64,000 nucleotides of DNA from Dokdonia sp. PRO95 (GTDB lineage Bacteria; Bacteroidota; Bacteroidia; Flavobacteriales; Flavobacteriaceae), in contig NZ_CM001837.1 in assembly GCF_000355805.1 (NCBI RefSeq), positions 1,888,155 to 1,952,154 on the forward strand, read 5' to 3'. Positions 48,817 through 57,478 of the stretch are shown one piece after another. The position numbers and the translations under genes were made by a program. Numbering within the stretch: the stretch's first letter is position 1; each line of letters starts with the position of its first letter. Under the pieces are notes generated by a model. It saw only the letters and a list, made by a program, of their open reading frames with translations, searched no databases and had not been told where the DNA came from.

Positions 48817-49386
48817 ATGAAAGTCATACAATTTAATAACGAGCGACAACTCATAAAAAAAGCCATTAAAGGCAATAGAGATGCACAGCGCAAACTCTAT
48901 GATGAGCACTCGCCAAAAATGCTGAGCATCTGTCGTTATTATATAAAAGATGTACATCAAGCCGAAGAAGCGATGTGCAACGGTTTCTTAAAAGTATTTA
49001 CAAAGCTAGACACCTACGGAGGTAACGGGAGTTTTGAAGGGTGGATACGTAAGATTATGGTGCGAGAAAGCATCTCATACCTAAGAGCAATAAAGAAGTT
49101 ATATTTTTCAGAAGATGGTGTGGTAGAAAATAATGATGCTATAAATAACATACAGACAGATCTAGAAGTGGCACATATACAATCACTCATAGACGACCTG
49201 CCAGAAGGATATCGAGTCGTATTTGTAATGTATGCCATAGAGGGTTATAAGCATAGAGAGATAGCAAAAGCACTTGGGATTAGTGAGAGCACTTCAAAAA
49301 GCCAATTGTTTAAAGCGAGAAAGCAGTTACAAGCAGCGGTAAAAAAAGAATTAATAAATAACGGTAGAGATGAACTTAGAGGATAA
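48817..49386 (+). CDS. ECF-family RNA polymerase sigma factor
   Basis: 189 residues: region 2 at about 22-90 (YDEHSPKMLSICRYYIKDVHQAEEAMCNGFLKVF, then FEGWIRKIMVRESISYLR) and region 4 at about 123-178 (LPEGYRVVFVMYAIEGYKHREIAKALGISESTSKSQLFKARKQL). Regions 1 and 3 are missing, as in ECF factors. The downstream gene overlaps by 17 nt and encodes a one-pass membrane protein that looks like its anti-sigma factor. The signal it responds to is unknown; the third gene points to the cell envelope. Confidence 0.92.
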   Translation: MKVIQFNNERQLIKKAIKGNRDAQRKLYDEHSPKMLSICRYYIKDVHQAEEAMCNGFLKVFTKLDTYGGNGSFEGWIRKIMVRESISYLRAIKKLYFSEDGVVENNDAINNIQTDLEVAHIQSLIDDLPEGYRVVFVMYAIEGYKHREIAKALGISESTSKSQLFKARKQLQAAVKKELINNGRDELRG

Positions 49387-50131
49387 TTTTAAAGATAAGC
49401 TAGAGAGACGCCGTCTCGAGCCTACCGCATCTGCCTGGGATCGTATAGAGGGCAAGCTAGATGCTAGTCAGGGCAAGAAAAAAAGTAAAATAGTTTTATG
49501 GATGGGTATCGCGGCAAGCTTTATTGCAGGCGTGTTTATCACAGCACTTATTTACAACACGAGTGTGGTAGATGAACAAACACCTTATGTAGAAAATCAA
49601 CCAGTAGAGGTGATAGATGAGATAGCACCAGAACAAATAATTGATAAGCCTAGTGAAATCATACTAACAGATGCAACAACAAATAATGTGGAAGTACAAA
49701 AATCTGTTACGTCACCCCAAAACAATACTGCTACAAAGAAGAAAAGAACAAATCCTACTAAAAGTAAGTATCGCCCATACAGCAATGCTAATACTATAAA
49801 CTCACAAGTAGAAGAAGCTGTAGCCACTTCTATTAAGAAAGAGGAAGCGATAAAATCTACTATAAATGCTGTTGTAGATGTAAATCCTGATGAAGTAAAA
49901 ACAAGCGAAGAGTTACTAGATGATGAGGTAGAAAACCTACTCAAAGCTGCCCAGCAAAATATCAATAAACAACCAGTGTATGCACAGCCACAACGAGTGG
50001 TAGACGCAAACGAGTTATTACTAGACGCCGAAGCTGAGGTAGACCCAGACTCCTTTAAAGATAGAATGTTCCGCACGCTCAAAAAAGAATTTAATAGAGC
50101 CGTAGAAGCAGTTGCAAATAAAGATAATTAA
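49370..50131 (+). CDS. Probable anti-sigma factor, single-pass membrane protein
   Basis: 253 residues. A cytoplasmic N-terminus (1-40, with LEPTASAWDRIEGKLDAS, a stretch typical of proteins following flavobacterial ECF genes) is followed by one transmembrane helix (about 41-62) and a long, charged, low-complexity periplasmic part. No anti-sigma domain with a zinc motif is visible. The call rests on the 17-nt overlap with the sigma gene and on the topology. Confidence 0.65.
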   Translation: MNLEDNFKDKLERRRLEPTASAWDRIEGKLDASQGKKKSKIVLWMGIAASFIAGVFITALIYNTSVVDEQTPYVENQPVEVIDEIAPEQIIDKPSEIILTDATTNNVEVQKSVTSPQNNTATKKKRTNPTKSKYRPYSNANTINSQVEEAVATSIKKEEAIKSTINAVVDVNPDEVKTSEELLDDEVENLLKAAQQNINKQPVYAQPQRVVDANELLLDAEAEVDPDSFKDRMFRTLKKEFNRAVEAVANKDN

Positions 50132-50182
50132 GAAAATTCATCAATAACGCGCCATCATCGAGCGCACAAAACACAAACAATT

Positions 50183-51346
50183 ATGAAGTCAATTATTAAA
50201 ATTGCCCTAGCGGCAACAGTGATCATCTTTGCCCAAAATGTGCATGCGCAAGACACAGAATCCCCTGTGGAGACAGAAAAAGAGCAGAAAATACGTGAGA
50301 TGAAAGAATGGAAAGCAGAATATGACAAAGAACATGCTGAGGAAAATGAGCAAAAAAAACATGAGCAAATTACCGCTTTAAATAAACGAAAAGAAGATGT
50401 CATAAAAAGGTGGAAAGAAGCTTTGAAAGTGAGAATAGAGGCAGGAAATAGGTTAAGGGATAGCGGGTTTTACACTCAGGAAGAATTAGAAACAAGCAAG
50501 AAAAAAGCAGCAGAAGAAGTTGCTCTTAATATTGAAAACGAATTAGCAATTATTAATAATCAAATAGAATTAGTAAAGCGTACCGGTCACATTAATTCTT
50601 TATACGGAACTTCAGTTGAGATAGGATTAGGAGGTATGGACCAAGATGGAAATAGGGTTTTAGGGGTTGCTGTAAATAGGAATAGACCTGGAGTAACAAA
50701 TTATGACAGACGCACCTATGGAGAAACCGTTTTTGCAATGGGTCTTAATAATGCGATAAGTGATAATGCAGATATAGGTGATGATTTTTCTATAGGTAAA
50801 TCTACGTTTGTGGAGTTAGGGTACGCTTGGAAAACGAGAGTTTTTGAAAATTCTGGAGCACTACAATTTAAGTACGGACTCTCCTTACAAAGCAATTTCT
50901 TATCGATTAAGGACAACAGAACTTTAGAAAGCGTAGATGGAGAAAATACTTTTCAAGAATTTCCATTTGACCTTAAGAAAGCAAAAATCAGAGTGACAAA
51001 TCTTGTGGTGCCGTTGCATTTTGAATTTGGAGGATGGAAGAAAGAACAGAAGGAAGATTATGTGCGTTACAGAACGGGTGGCAAGTTTAGAATGGGAATA
51101 GGTGGATATGCAGGGGTGCGCTTAGGAACTCAGCAGAAATTGAAATACAAAGAAAATGGCGATCGTGTAAAAACAAAGTCGCGTCAAGACTACGATGGTG
51201 ATAATCTAGTCTACGGACTGTCAAGTTACATAAGAGTGACAGGGGATTTGAGCTTGTATGCAAAATACGATTTGAGTTCGGCGTTTAAGACGGAAGAGTT
51301 GGGAGAGGTAAATAATGTTTCTCTTGGGTTGCGATTAGACTTGTAG
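50183..51346 (+). CDS. Predicted outer-membrane beta-barrel protein with coiled-coil N-terminus
   Basis: 387 residues with a signal peptide (1-23, ending VHAQ), then a Glu/Lys-rich region (about 24-130) likely to be coiled coil. A C-terminal part of alternating beta strands follows (GTSVEIGLGGMD, SGALQFKYGLSLQS, YAGVRLGTQQ) and ends VSLGLRLDL, an outer-membrane barrel-like ending. I do not recognise a named family. It lies 51 nt after the anti-sigma gene and is probably the effector or target of this ECF system. Confidence 0.6.
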   Translation: MKSIIKIALAATVIIFAQNVHAQDTESPVETEKEQKIREMKEWKAEYDKEHAEENEQKKHEQITALNKRKEDVIKRWKEALKVRIEAGNRLRDSGFYTQEELETSKKKAAEEVALNIENELAIINNQIELVKRTGHINSLYGTSVEIGLGGMDQDGNRVLGVAVNRNRPGVTNYDRRTYGETVFAMGLNNAISDNADIGDDFSIGKSTFVELGYAWKTRVFENSGALQFKYGLSLQSNFLSIKDNRTLESVDGENTFQEFPFDLKKAKIRVTNLVVPLHFEFGGWKKEQKEDYVRYRTGGKFRMGIGGYAGVRLGTQQKLKYKENGDRVKTKSRQDYDGDNLVYGLSSYIRVTGDLSLYAKYDLSSAFKTEELGEVNNVSLGLRLDL

Positions 51347-51357
51347 GTTAGTTGTTA

Positions 51358-51373
51358 CGCTTTCGCGAAAGCG
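51358..51373. repeat. Dispersed palindrome, copy 13 (16-bp perfect)
   Basis: CGCTTTCGCGAAAGCG, 11 nt after the stop of the barrel-like gene. Confidence 0.9.
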
Positions 51374-51467
51374 GAATTATGAAAGAAGGTAGCTCAGATA
51401 TGTAAAATGTCTGGGCTATTTCTATTTATATGTGATTCTATTTTATAAAAACGCTCTTGTGTATTAT

Positions 51468-51499
51468 ATTGAAAACTGTTGTAATTTGAAGTACTTTTG
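51468..51499 (+). promoter_or_regulatory. Likely dnaG promoter
   Basis: TACTTTTG at 51492-51499 matches TAnnTTTG; ATTG at 51468-51471 is a near match to TTTG with a 20-nt spacer. It would start transcription about 40 nt before dnaG. Confidence 0.55.
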
Positions 51500-51543
51500 C
51501 AGGCTACCAAAAGTTATTGTAACATAATCACGACAAGCTAGAT

Positions 51544-53526
51544 TTGATATCAAAAGAAACCATAGACAAAGTTTTTGAAACCGCCCGTGTAGAGGAGGTG
51601 ATAGGTGATTTTGTAAATCTTAAAAAATCTGGATCTAATTTTAAAGGCCTCTCTCCATTTTCGGACGAGCGTACGCCTAGTTTTATGGTGAGTCCTGTAA
51701 AACAAATTTGGAAGGATTTTTCTACTGGTAAAGGAGGTTCGGCGGTTTCATTTTTGATGGAGCACGAGCATTTTAGCTATCCAGAAGCGATAAAATACCT
51801 AGCCAAAAAGTACAACATTGAGGTAGAAGAAACAGAGCGCACAGACGAGCAAAAGGAAGCTGCAAATGAGCGTGAGAGTATGTATCTCGTAAGTGAGTAT
51901 GCTCGTGATTACTTCCATAAAACGATGCTCAATTCTGAGCAAGGTAAGGCTATAGGTCTTTCATATTTTAAAGAACGCGGGTTTACTGCAGCGACTATTG
52001 AAAAATTTCAGCTAGGGTATAATCCAGATCAATGGGATGCTTTTACGAGTGAGGCAATACGTCAAGGTTACAAACTAGATTACTTAGAAAAAACCGGACT
52101 CTCTATAGTTAAGGAGGAGAAGCAATTTGACCGTTTTAAAGGGCGTGTGATGTTTCCTATACACTCTATGAGTGGTCGTGTACTAGGTTTTGGAGGTAGA
52201 ATATTAGATAGTAGTAAGAAAGCAGCAAAGTATCTCAACTCGCCAGAGAGTGACATTTACCATAAGAGTAAAGTGCTGTATGGTATTTACTATGCAAAGC
52301 AAGCTATTGCAAAGGAGGATAACTGTTACCTAGTAGAAGGGTATACAGATGTGATACAGATGTTTCAGTCGGGTATTGAGAATGTAGTTTCTTCTTCTGG
52401 AACGGCACTTACTCCAGAGCAAATACGATTAATCAATAGACTTACTAAAAATATAACGGTCCTCTTTGATGGTGATGCTGCTGGACAGCGTGCAGCACTA
52501 CGAGGGATTGATTTAATTCTCGAGCAGGGAATGAATGTTAGGGTTTGCTCTTTTCCTGAGGGTGAAGATCCAGACTCATTTTCGCGAAAGCATAGTAAAG
52601 AAGAAATAGTCGCCTTTTTTGATGAAAATGCAAAAGACTTTATACAGTACAAAGCAAATCTTCTTGTAGAAGAAGCGGCTGGTGATCCTGTAAAAAAAGC
52701 AGATACTGTGCGTGATATGGTAGAGAGTATTTCTAAAATACCTGACGCCATAAAGCAAGAAATTTATGTGCAAGAGTGTGCGCGCATAATGGAGGTCTCT
52801 GAGACTGTGTTGTATAATACGCTTGCTCAAATACTTAAGAAAGATAAAAAGGAAACTGTAAAACAAAATAGGGGTAATCAACCTCAATCACCACCACCAG
52901 AATATATGTCTGTGGTGCCAGATGAGATGCCTAATGCTGTTGAAAAAGTTAATGTGTTATATGAGCTTGAGCGCAAGCTTATAGAGTCATTGCTTTTATA
53001 TGGTCAGGTGGAAGAAGATTTTGAAGATCTGGTTCTCAAAGAGAATGAGGATGGTAGTCTTGAGCTGGAGCCTATAGTGCATAAAGCTAGAGTTTTTGAG
53101 AAAATCTATTTGGATCTGCAAGATGATGAGGTGGAGTTTACAAATGACCTCTTTAAGGTGCTCTATGGTAAAATAGTGGAGCAGATGCATCTAGATACTA
53201 ACTTCCAAGTTCAGAATTTTATCAATGAACTCGCTCCAGAAGAAGCTAGTGAGATTTCAAATATTATTCTCAATGATGAGAAGTATGAACTTCATCGCTG
53301 GGATACTCGGGAGGTTTATGTGCGCAAGAAAGATACTTCTGTAGGTCAGTTTGTAACAGAGACAGTATTGAGTCTCAGAAAATATCTTATCACAGAAAAG
53401 ATAAAAGAGTTAATGAATCAAACCAAGGATAGTGTTGACAACAAAGAAATCATTAAAGATATTCTAGATTATCAATCTCTCAATACATTACTGGGTAATA
53501 AACTGGGAAGAGTATTATCTGTCTAA
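51544..53526 (+). CDS. dnaG: DNA primase, zinc-ligand-free variant
   Basis: 660 residues from a TTG start (MISKETIDKVFETARVEEVIGDFV); no ATG fits without losing this conserved N-terminus. It makes RNA primers for replication with DnaB. The CHC2-like domain has GLSPFSDERTPSF and KDFSTGKGG: Ser37, Ser40, Asp58 and Thr61 stand where Cys, His, Cys, Cys bind zinc in the usual enzyme. The TOPRIM catalytic core is intact (YLVEGYTDVIQMFQ near 263, FDGDAAGQRAALRG near 308). A C-terminal helicase-binding part follows. The stop overlaps that of the convergent regulator. Confidence 0.93.
   Translation: MISKETIDKVFETARVEEVIGDFVNLKKSGSNFKGLSPFSDERTPSFMVSPVKQIWKDFSTGKGGSAVSFLMEHEHFSYPEAIKYLAKKYNIEVEETERTDEQKEAANERESMYLVSEYARDYFHKTMLNSEQGKAIGLSYFKERGFTAATIEKFQLGYNPDQWDAFTSEAIRQGYKLDYLEKTGLSIVKEEKQFDRFKGRVMFPIHSMSGRVLGFGGRILDSSKKAAKYLNSPESDIYHKSKVLYGIYYAKQAIAKEDNCYLVEGYTDVIQMFQSGIENVVSSSGTALTPEQIRLINRLTKNITVLFDGDAAGQRAALRGIDLILEQGMNVRVCSFPEGEDPDSFSRKHSKEEIVAFFDENAKDFIQYKANLLVEEAAGDPVKKADTVRDMVESISKIPDAIKQEIYVQECARIMEVSETVLYNTLAQILKKDKKETVKQNRGNQPQSPPPEYMSVVPDEMPNAVEKVNVLYELERKLIESLLLYGQVEEDFEDLVLKENEDGSLELEPIVHKARVFEKIYLDLQDDEVEFTNDLFKVLYGKIVEQMHLDTNFQVQNFINELAPEEASEISNIILNDEKYELHRWDTREVYVRKKDTSVGQFVTETVLSLRKYLITEKIKELMNQTKDSVDNKEIIKDILDYQSLNTLLGNKLGRVLSV
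52580..52589. repeat. Dispersed palindrome, copy 14 (core, in dnaG)
   Basis: TTTCGCGAAA, coding for part of Ser-Phe-Ser-Arg-Lys in DnaG. Arms beyond the core: none on the left, GC on the right. Confidence 0.7.
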
Positions 53527-54161
53527 ACGTGACTGCTCTGTAATAATCTTGCGTGCTTTATGAGCTCTGCAACATTTTGTGCTTCTAGTTTCTTAAGAAG
53601 TCTCATTTTATAAGTACTTACTGTCTTCTCATTAATGTCTAGCTCTGCTGCAATTTCTTTATTGCGCTTTCCATTAGATAATAAATTTAATACTTCTATC
53701 TCTCGACTAGAGAGTTTTTTGTATTTAAATGCTAGTCCTTGAGTTGCGTTACCGTCACTCACTAGTCTCTGACTAAGTGCTTCGTTGAGGTAAATTCCTC
53801 CTCGCTGTACTTGGTTTATCGCATTAAGAACGCGCTGTATGGAAGCGGTTTTTGCAACATATCCAGAAGCCCCATATTTTATAGCGCTTAAGGCATACAT
53901 CTCTTCTGGATGACAGCTTAATACTAATATCTTGATGTGAGGAAATTCTCTTTTTATGGCCTTTAGCGCGGTAATACTATTGAGGTTAGGAATGTCTATC
54001 TCGAGAATGAGAATGTCAATCTCTGTAGTAGTCAGTGTGTTAAGTAGGTCATTGCCATCATTAACATATCCGATAACTTCATAGTTTCCCTCCGCGAGAA
54101 GTATGGAAGAAATTCCTTTACGCGTTATTGGGTGGTGGTCTGCTATTAAAACTTTGTTCAT
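53523..54161 (-). CDS. LuxR/NarL-type response regulator with Glu at the phosphoacceptor position
   Basis: 212 residues: receiver domain (about 1-120; IADHHPITRKG, YVAKTAS with the conserved Lys) and a LuxR helix-turn-helix (about 148-205; LSSREIEVLNLLSNGKRNKEIAAELDINEKTVSTYKMRLLKKL). In the ILILEIDIP segment the usual phosphorylated Asp is Glu54, which can mimic phosphorylation; Asp8 of the acidic pair is present. No histidine kinase gene is adjacent. The target genes are unknown. Its end overlaps dnaG by 4 nt. Confidence 0.9.
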   Translation of the reverse strand: MNKVLIADHHPITRKGISSILLAEGNYEVIGYVNDGNDLLNTLTTTEIDILILEIDIPNLNSITALKAIKREFPHIKILVLSCHPEEMYALSAIKYGASGYVAKTASIQRVLNAINQVQRGGIYLNEALSQRLVSDGNATQGLAFKYKKLSSREIEVLNLLSNGKRNKEIAAELDINEKTVSTYKMRLLKKLEAQNVAELIKHARLLQSSHV

Positions 54162-54276
54162 TAGTTATTTTGTTTAACAAGTAATGAAACAAGTGATTGA
54201 GGGGTAGTACTTGTTTGTTTGCACTGCAAAGTACGCTCAATTGTTTATAGTTTTAACCTTTTTGATGATTTATTCG

Positions 54277-55095
54277 TTAAAATACCTGCTTTTTTAGGTT
54301 AACGGGGATGTTGCAGACTGGTATTGGGTTCATTTTGTGCAAATTGGCGGTGTTTAATCTCTTATAAAGGTCAAAAACTCGTCTTTGTTCTGGAGTGAAA
54401 TCTTCAACAGTTTTGTTATTTTCTCCACTTTTAATTAACTCATCTTGGTGCATTGCCCATTCAAGTTGATCATATGTAGCACCTATTTGATCTTCATCTG
54501 TGCGGTCATCTCCCCATAGTCCATCTGTAGGGGCTGCATTTTGAATACTTTCTGGAACACTAACAGCTGCTGCAAGCTCAAACACTTCAGATTTCATAAG
54601 ATCTGCAATAGGGCTTAAATCTACACCTCCATCACCGTATTTAGTATAAAAGCCTACACCAAAGTCTTCTACTTTGTTACCTGTACCAGCGACAAGGTAT
54701 TTGTGAAGCCCTGCAAAATAATATAAAGTACTCATACGCAGTCTAGCTCTAGTATTTGCTAGACTTAGATTAAGCTGCTCGCTCATCTCTACTGTAGGTA
54801 CAGCCTTTTTCATTTGCTCAAAGGTGTCGGTAAGGTTAACCTCTACGTCTGTAACGTTTGCAAATCGTTCCTTAAGTTGTTTAATGTGTTCTTTTGCGCG
54901 TGTCACTTGACGCTCATCCTGATGTATAGGCATCTCTACACAAAGTACTCGTAGTCCAGTTTTTGCACATAACGTTGAGGTAAGTGCGCTATCTATACCG
55001 CCACTTATACCCACTACAAAGCCGTTCATTCTCGCATTAGTTGCATATTCTTTTAGCCAGTTTACGATGTGTTCTACTACTTTGTCAGTTTGCAT
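54277..55095 (-). CDS. nadE: NH3-dependent NAD+ synthetase
   Basis: 272 residues. It amidates nicotinic acid adenine dinucleotide to NAD using ammonia and ATP. The PP-loop GISGGIDSALTS (SGGIDS at 31-36) and the family stretches ANTRARLRMSTLYYFA, GTGNKVEDFGVGFYTKYGDGGVDLSPIADLMKSEV and LPTDGL-like APTDGLWGDDRTDEDQIG are clear. There is no glutaminase (nitrilase) domain, so it needs free ammonia. Divergent from gldB. Confidence 0.96.
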   Translation of the reverse strand: MQTDKVVEHIVNWLKEYATNARMNGFVVGISGGIDSALTSTLCAKTGLRVLCVEMPIHQDERQVTRAKEHIKQLKERFANVTDVEVNLTDTFEQMKKAVPTVEMSEQLNLSLANTRARLRMSTLYYFAGLHKYLVAGTGNKVEDFGVGFYTKYGDGGVDLSPIADLMKSEVFELAAAVSVPESIQNAAPTDGLWGDDRTDEDQIGATYDQLEWAMHQDELIKSGENNKTVEDFTPEQRRVFDLYKRLNTANLHKMNPIPVCNIPVNLKKQVF

Positions 55096-55127
55096 AGGTT
55101 GCTGTATTTTGAAGTGCTTTAAATTGG

Positions 55128-55135
55128 TACTTTTG
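55128..55135 (+). promoter_or_regulatory. Likely -7 element of the gldB promoter
   Basis: TACTTTTG matches TAnnTTTG; the nearest TTTG upstream (55108-55111) is 16 nt away rather than 19. It lies 71 nt before gldB. Confidence 0.4.
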
Positions 55136-55206
55136 TATGCTTAAATGTATGAAATATACGCTTTAAGAAAAAGACTCGTTTTCTTGAATATAAAGATACA
55201 AACTCT

Positions 55207-56160
55207 ATGAATAAAATGCTTATAATTCTGTCATTGCTAGTGTTTATTGCTGGTTGTGCAGAGGATACCAAAACCCCACCAGAAATTAAGGCCATGTCTG
55301 TAGATATGGAGGTGAGAAGATTTGATCAATTATTTGCGGCTGCTTCAAAAGAAGATCTTGCGCCTCTACGGGCAGAATTCCCATACTTGTTTTCAAAAAA
55401 ATTCCCTGACGAATATTGGGCGCAGCGTTTTACAGACACCATACAGCAAGAAATTAATGAAGAAATTAAAAAAGTCTTCCCAGATTTTGATGCAGAAGAA
55501 GCGTCTATTGAAAATCTTTTTCGTCATATTAAGTATTACTTTCCAGAAACTACGGTGCCTAAAATTGTCACCCTAACGACAGAAGTGGATTATAGGAATA
55601 AAGTAGTGCTCGCAGATAGTCTTTTGTTAATAGGATTAGATACGTACTTAGGTGAAGATCATCATTTTTATACAGGTATTCCAAAATTTCAAAGCAAAAA
55701 CTTTAGAACAGAGCAGATGCCTGTAGATATAGCAGCTGCTTTTGCAAAAACTAAAACCAATAGACTGCGTCAAAAAGATTTTCTATCTGAAATTATACAC
55801 GAAGGTAAAAAGCTTTACCTCATGCAGCTGTTGCTTAGTGAGACACCTGCACACGAAATCTTGGGATATACTCTTCAAGAATTGTTATTTGCACAAGAGA
55901 ATGAAAAGAATATGTGGGAGTTCTTTGTAAAAAACGAACTACTGTATAGTACGGATAGAAAGTTGCTTAGTCGTTTTGTGAATCCAGCACCTTTCTCAAA
56001 ATTTTATCTCTCTTTTGATAATGAGACACCTGGCCGAGTGGGTAGGTATATAGGTTTTGAGATTGTAAAATCATATATGGATAAGAACGATGTATCGCTC
56101 AAATTCTTACTGAATCAAGATGCAACTACTATCTTTGCAAACGCAAAATACAAACCTTAA
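55207..56160 (+). CDS. gldB: Gliding motility lipoprotein GldB
   Basis: 317 residues with a lipoprotein signal (lipobox IAGC, Cys17). The body, from VDMEVRRFDQLFAAASKEDL through FPETTVPKIVTLTTEVDYRNKVVLADSLLLIGLDTYLG, is characteristic of GldB. In Flavobacterium johnsoniae gldB is needed for gliding; its molecular role is unclear. gldC follows after 3 nt, the conserved order. This supports membership of the Flavobacteriia, though gldB also occurs in non-gliding relatives. Confidence 0.9.
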   Translation: MNKMLIILSLLVFIAGCAEDTKTPPEIKAMSVDMEVRRFDQLFAAASKEDLAPLRAEFPYLFSKKFPDEYWAQRFTDTIQQEINEEIKKVFPDFDAEEASIENLFRHIKYYFPETTVPKIVTLTTEVDYRNKVVLADSLLLIGLDTYLGEDHHFYTGIPKFQSKNFRTEQMPVDIAAAFAKTKTNRLRQKDFLSEIIHEGKKLYLMQLLLSETPAHEILGYTLQELLFAQENEKNMWEFFVKNELLYSTDRKLLSRFVNPAPFSKFYLSFDNETPGRVGRYIGFEIVKSYMDKNDVSLKFLLNQDATTIFANAKYKP

Positions 56161-56163
56161 GGA

Positions 56164-56502
56164 ATGGCTAGAAAAGAAAAATCTGAAATAAAAATAGCAA
56201 TCGAACTTGATGAGAATCGCGTTCCAGAAAAGATGGCGTGGACGGCTCGTGATGGAGGAGTAGCAAATGAGGAAGCAAAGGCAATGCTTTTGTCATTATG
56301 GGACCCAAACCAGAAGGAGAGTGTACGTATTGATTTGTGGACAAAAGATATGCCTGTAGATGAGATGCAGCAGTTTTTTCATCAGGTACTTGTAGGGATG
56401 ACAGACTCATTTCGTCGTGCTACAAATGATGAGAAAATGGCAGACACCATGAAAGACTTTACAGATTACTTTGCAGAGCATCTTAACTTAACTGAGAAGT
56501 AA
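56164..56502 (+). CDS. gldC: Gliding motility protein GldC
   Basis: 112 residues, no signal peptide, so cytoplasmic. KSEIKIAIELDENRVPEKMAWTARDGG and LWDPNQKESVRIDLWTKDMPVDEMQQFFHQ are typical GldC stretches. In Flavobacterium johnsoniae it improves gliding but is not essential for it. It is co-transcribed with gldB (3-nt gap) and followed after 5 nt by an unknown gene. Confidence 0.9.
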   Translation: MARKEKSEIKIAIELDENRVPEKMAWTARDGGVANEEAKAMLLSLWDPNQKESVRIDLWTKDMPVDEMQQFFHQVLVGMTDSFRRATNDEKMADTMKDFTDYFAEHLNLTEK

Positions 56503-56507
56503 AAATT

Positions 56508-56891
56508 ATGGGTTTGCTATTTATATATAATGCAAACTCTGGTGCCTTAAATGGTCTTTTAGATACAGCTCATAAGCTGGTGAGTCCAGAGACTTACCAG
56601 TGTGAGCTTTGTGATCTTACCCACGGAGCTTTTACAGAAAAAAAGGAATGGTTACGCTTTCGCGAAAGCGTAAAAACTCCAATGCAGTTTTTGCATAAAG
56701 ATGAGTTCTTAAAGCGTTACAAGTCTAAGTGGTTGCCGCAGTATGATTTTCCTGTGGTTCTAGCTGTGGTCGATAGTGGTCTAGAAGTAGCTATCTCAAA
56801 AGAGCGATTTACTCAGTTGCAAACGCCTCAAGCTTTGATAAAAGAAGTGCGAGAGGTGTTGCGCCTATTTAATTTTCAAGATTATTGTTAA
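56508..56891 (+). CDS. Unknown small protein downstream of gldC
   Basis: 127 residues, not recognised. It is probably cytoplasmic: no signal peptide and no membrane helix. It starts [25 protein letters not shown] and has a CELC pair (Cys34, Cys37) that could bind metal or be redox-active. A 22-bp perfect palindrome lies in frame in the coding region (Leu-Arg-Phe-Arg-Glu-Ser-Val). It is the third gene of the gldB-gldC unit, and its last 23 nt overlap the 3' end of the convergent engB gene. Confidence 0.7.
   Translation: MGLLFIYNANSGALNGLLDTAHKLVSPETYQCELCDLTHGAFTEKKEWLRFRESVKTPMQFLHKDEFLKRYKSKWLPQYDFPVVLAVVDSGLEVAISKERFTQLQTPQALIKEVREVLRLFNFQDYC
56652..56673. repeat. Dispersed palindrome, copy 15 (22-bp perfect, in gene)
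   Basis: The same 22-bp perfect dyad as at 20741-20762, here inside the open frame of the unknown gene without disrupting it. Confidence 0.9.
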
Positions 56892-57474
56892 TCTCTTCTA
56901 TGTAGTTTAATATATCGTCTTGACCTCTACCATTTGTTGAGCTACTTATAAAGTAGTTAGGAAACTCCCACCATACACCCTCAAGCATAATACGTTTATA
57001 TTCTTCTATATTACGTTCTAGTACTTGTGGTCGCAGCTTATCTGCCTTAGTAAATATGATTGAAAAAGGTATTTCCTTCTCACCCATATACTCCATAAAC
57101 TCCATATCTATTTTTTGAGGCTCGTGGCGGCAATCTACAAGCACAAATGCAGAGATCATTTGCTCGCGTTGCTCAAAATAGTCTGTAATGAATTTTTGGA
57201 AATACTTCTTATCCTTTTTTGAAACTCGAGCATAACCATAGCCAGGTAAATCTACTAGGTGCCAGTTTTCGTTTATTAAAAAGTGATTAATAAGCTGCGT
57301 TTTACCAGGTCTTCCAGAAGTTTTGGCAAGACTCTTACGGTTAGTAAGCATGTTAATAAGCGAAGACTTTCCTACATTAGAACGGCCTATAAAGGCGTAT
57401 TCTGGGATGCGAGTGTTGGGACACTTTGTGACTTCGGAGTTACTTACTACAAAAGAGGCAGACTTGATTTTCAT
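56869..57474 (-). CDS. engB: Ribosome biogenesis GTPase EngB (YsxC/YihA)
   Basis: 201 residues from ATG 57474 ([15 protein letters not shown]); a further-upstream ATG at 57522 adds 16 residues unlike the family. It is a TRAFAC GTPase for 50S assembly: G1 GRSNVGKSS (30-38), SGRPGKTQ (switch I), [12 protein letters not shown] (G3), TKADKL (G4). TATTTTTG lies on the minus strand at 57479-57486, four nt before the ATG, so the transcript may be nearly leaderless. Confidence 0.95.
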   Translation of the reverse strand: MKIKSASFVVSNSEVTKCPNTRIPEYAFIGRSNVGKSSLINMLTNRKSLAKTSGRPGKTQLINHFLINENWHLVDLPGYGYARVSKKDKKYFQKFITDYFEQREQMISAFVLVDCRHEPQKIDMEFMEYMGEKEIPFSIIFTKADKLRPQVLERNIEEYKRIMLEGVWWEFPNYFISSSTNGRGQDDILNYIEEINNNLEN

Positions 57475-57478
57475 ATCG

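Noticed and set aside
49597-50082. A 161-codon open frame on the minus strand opposite the anti-sigma gene
   Set aside because: Its Ser/Thr/Phe-rich product mirrors the Lys/Glu/Asn-rich codons of the sense gene, has no family resemblance, and lies wholly within a better-supported gene.
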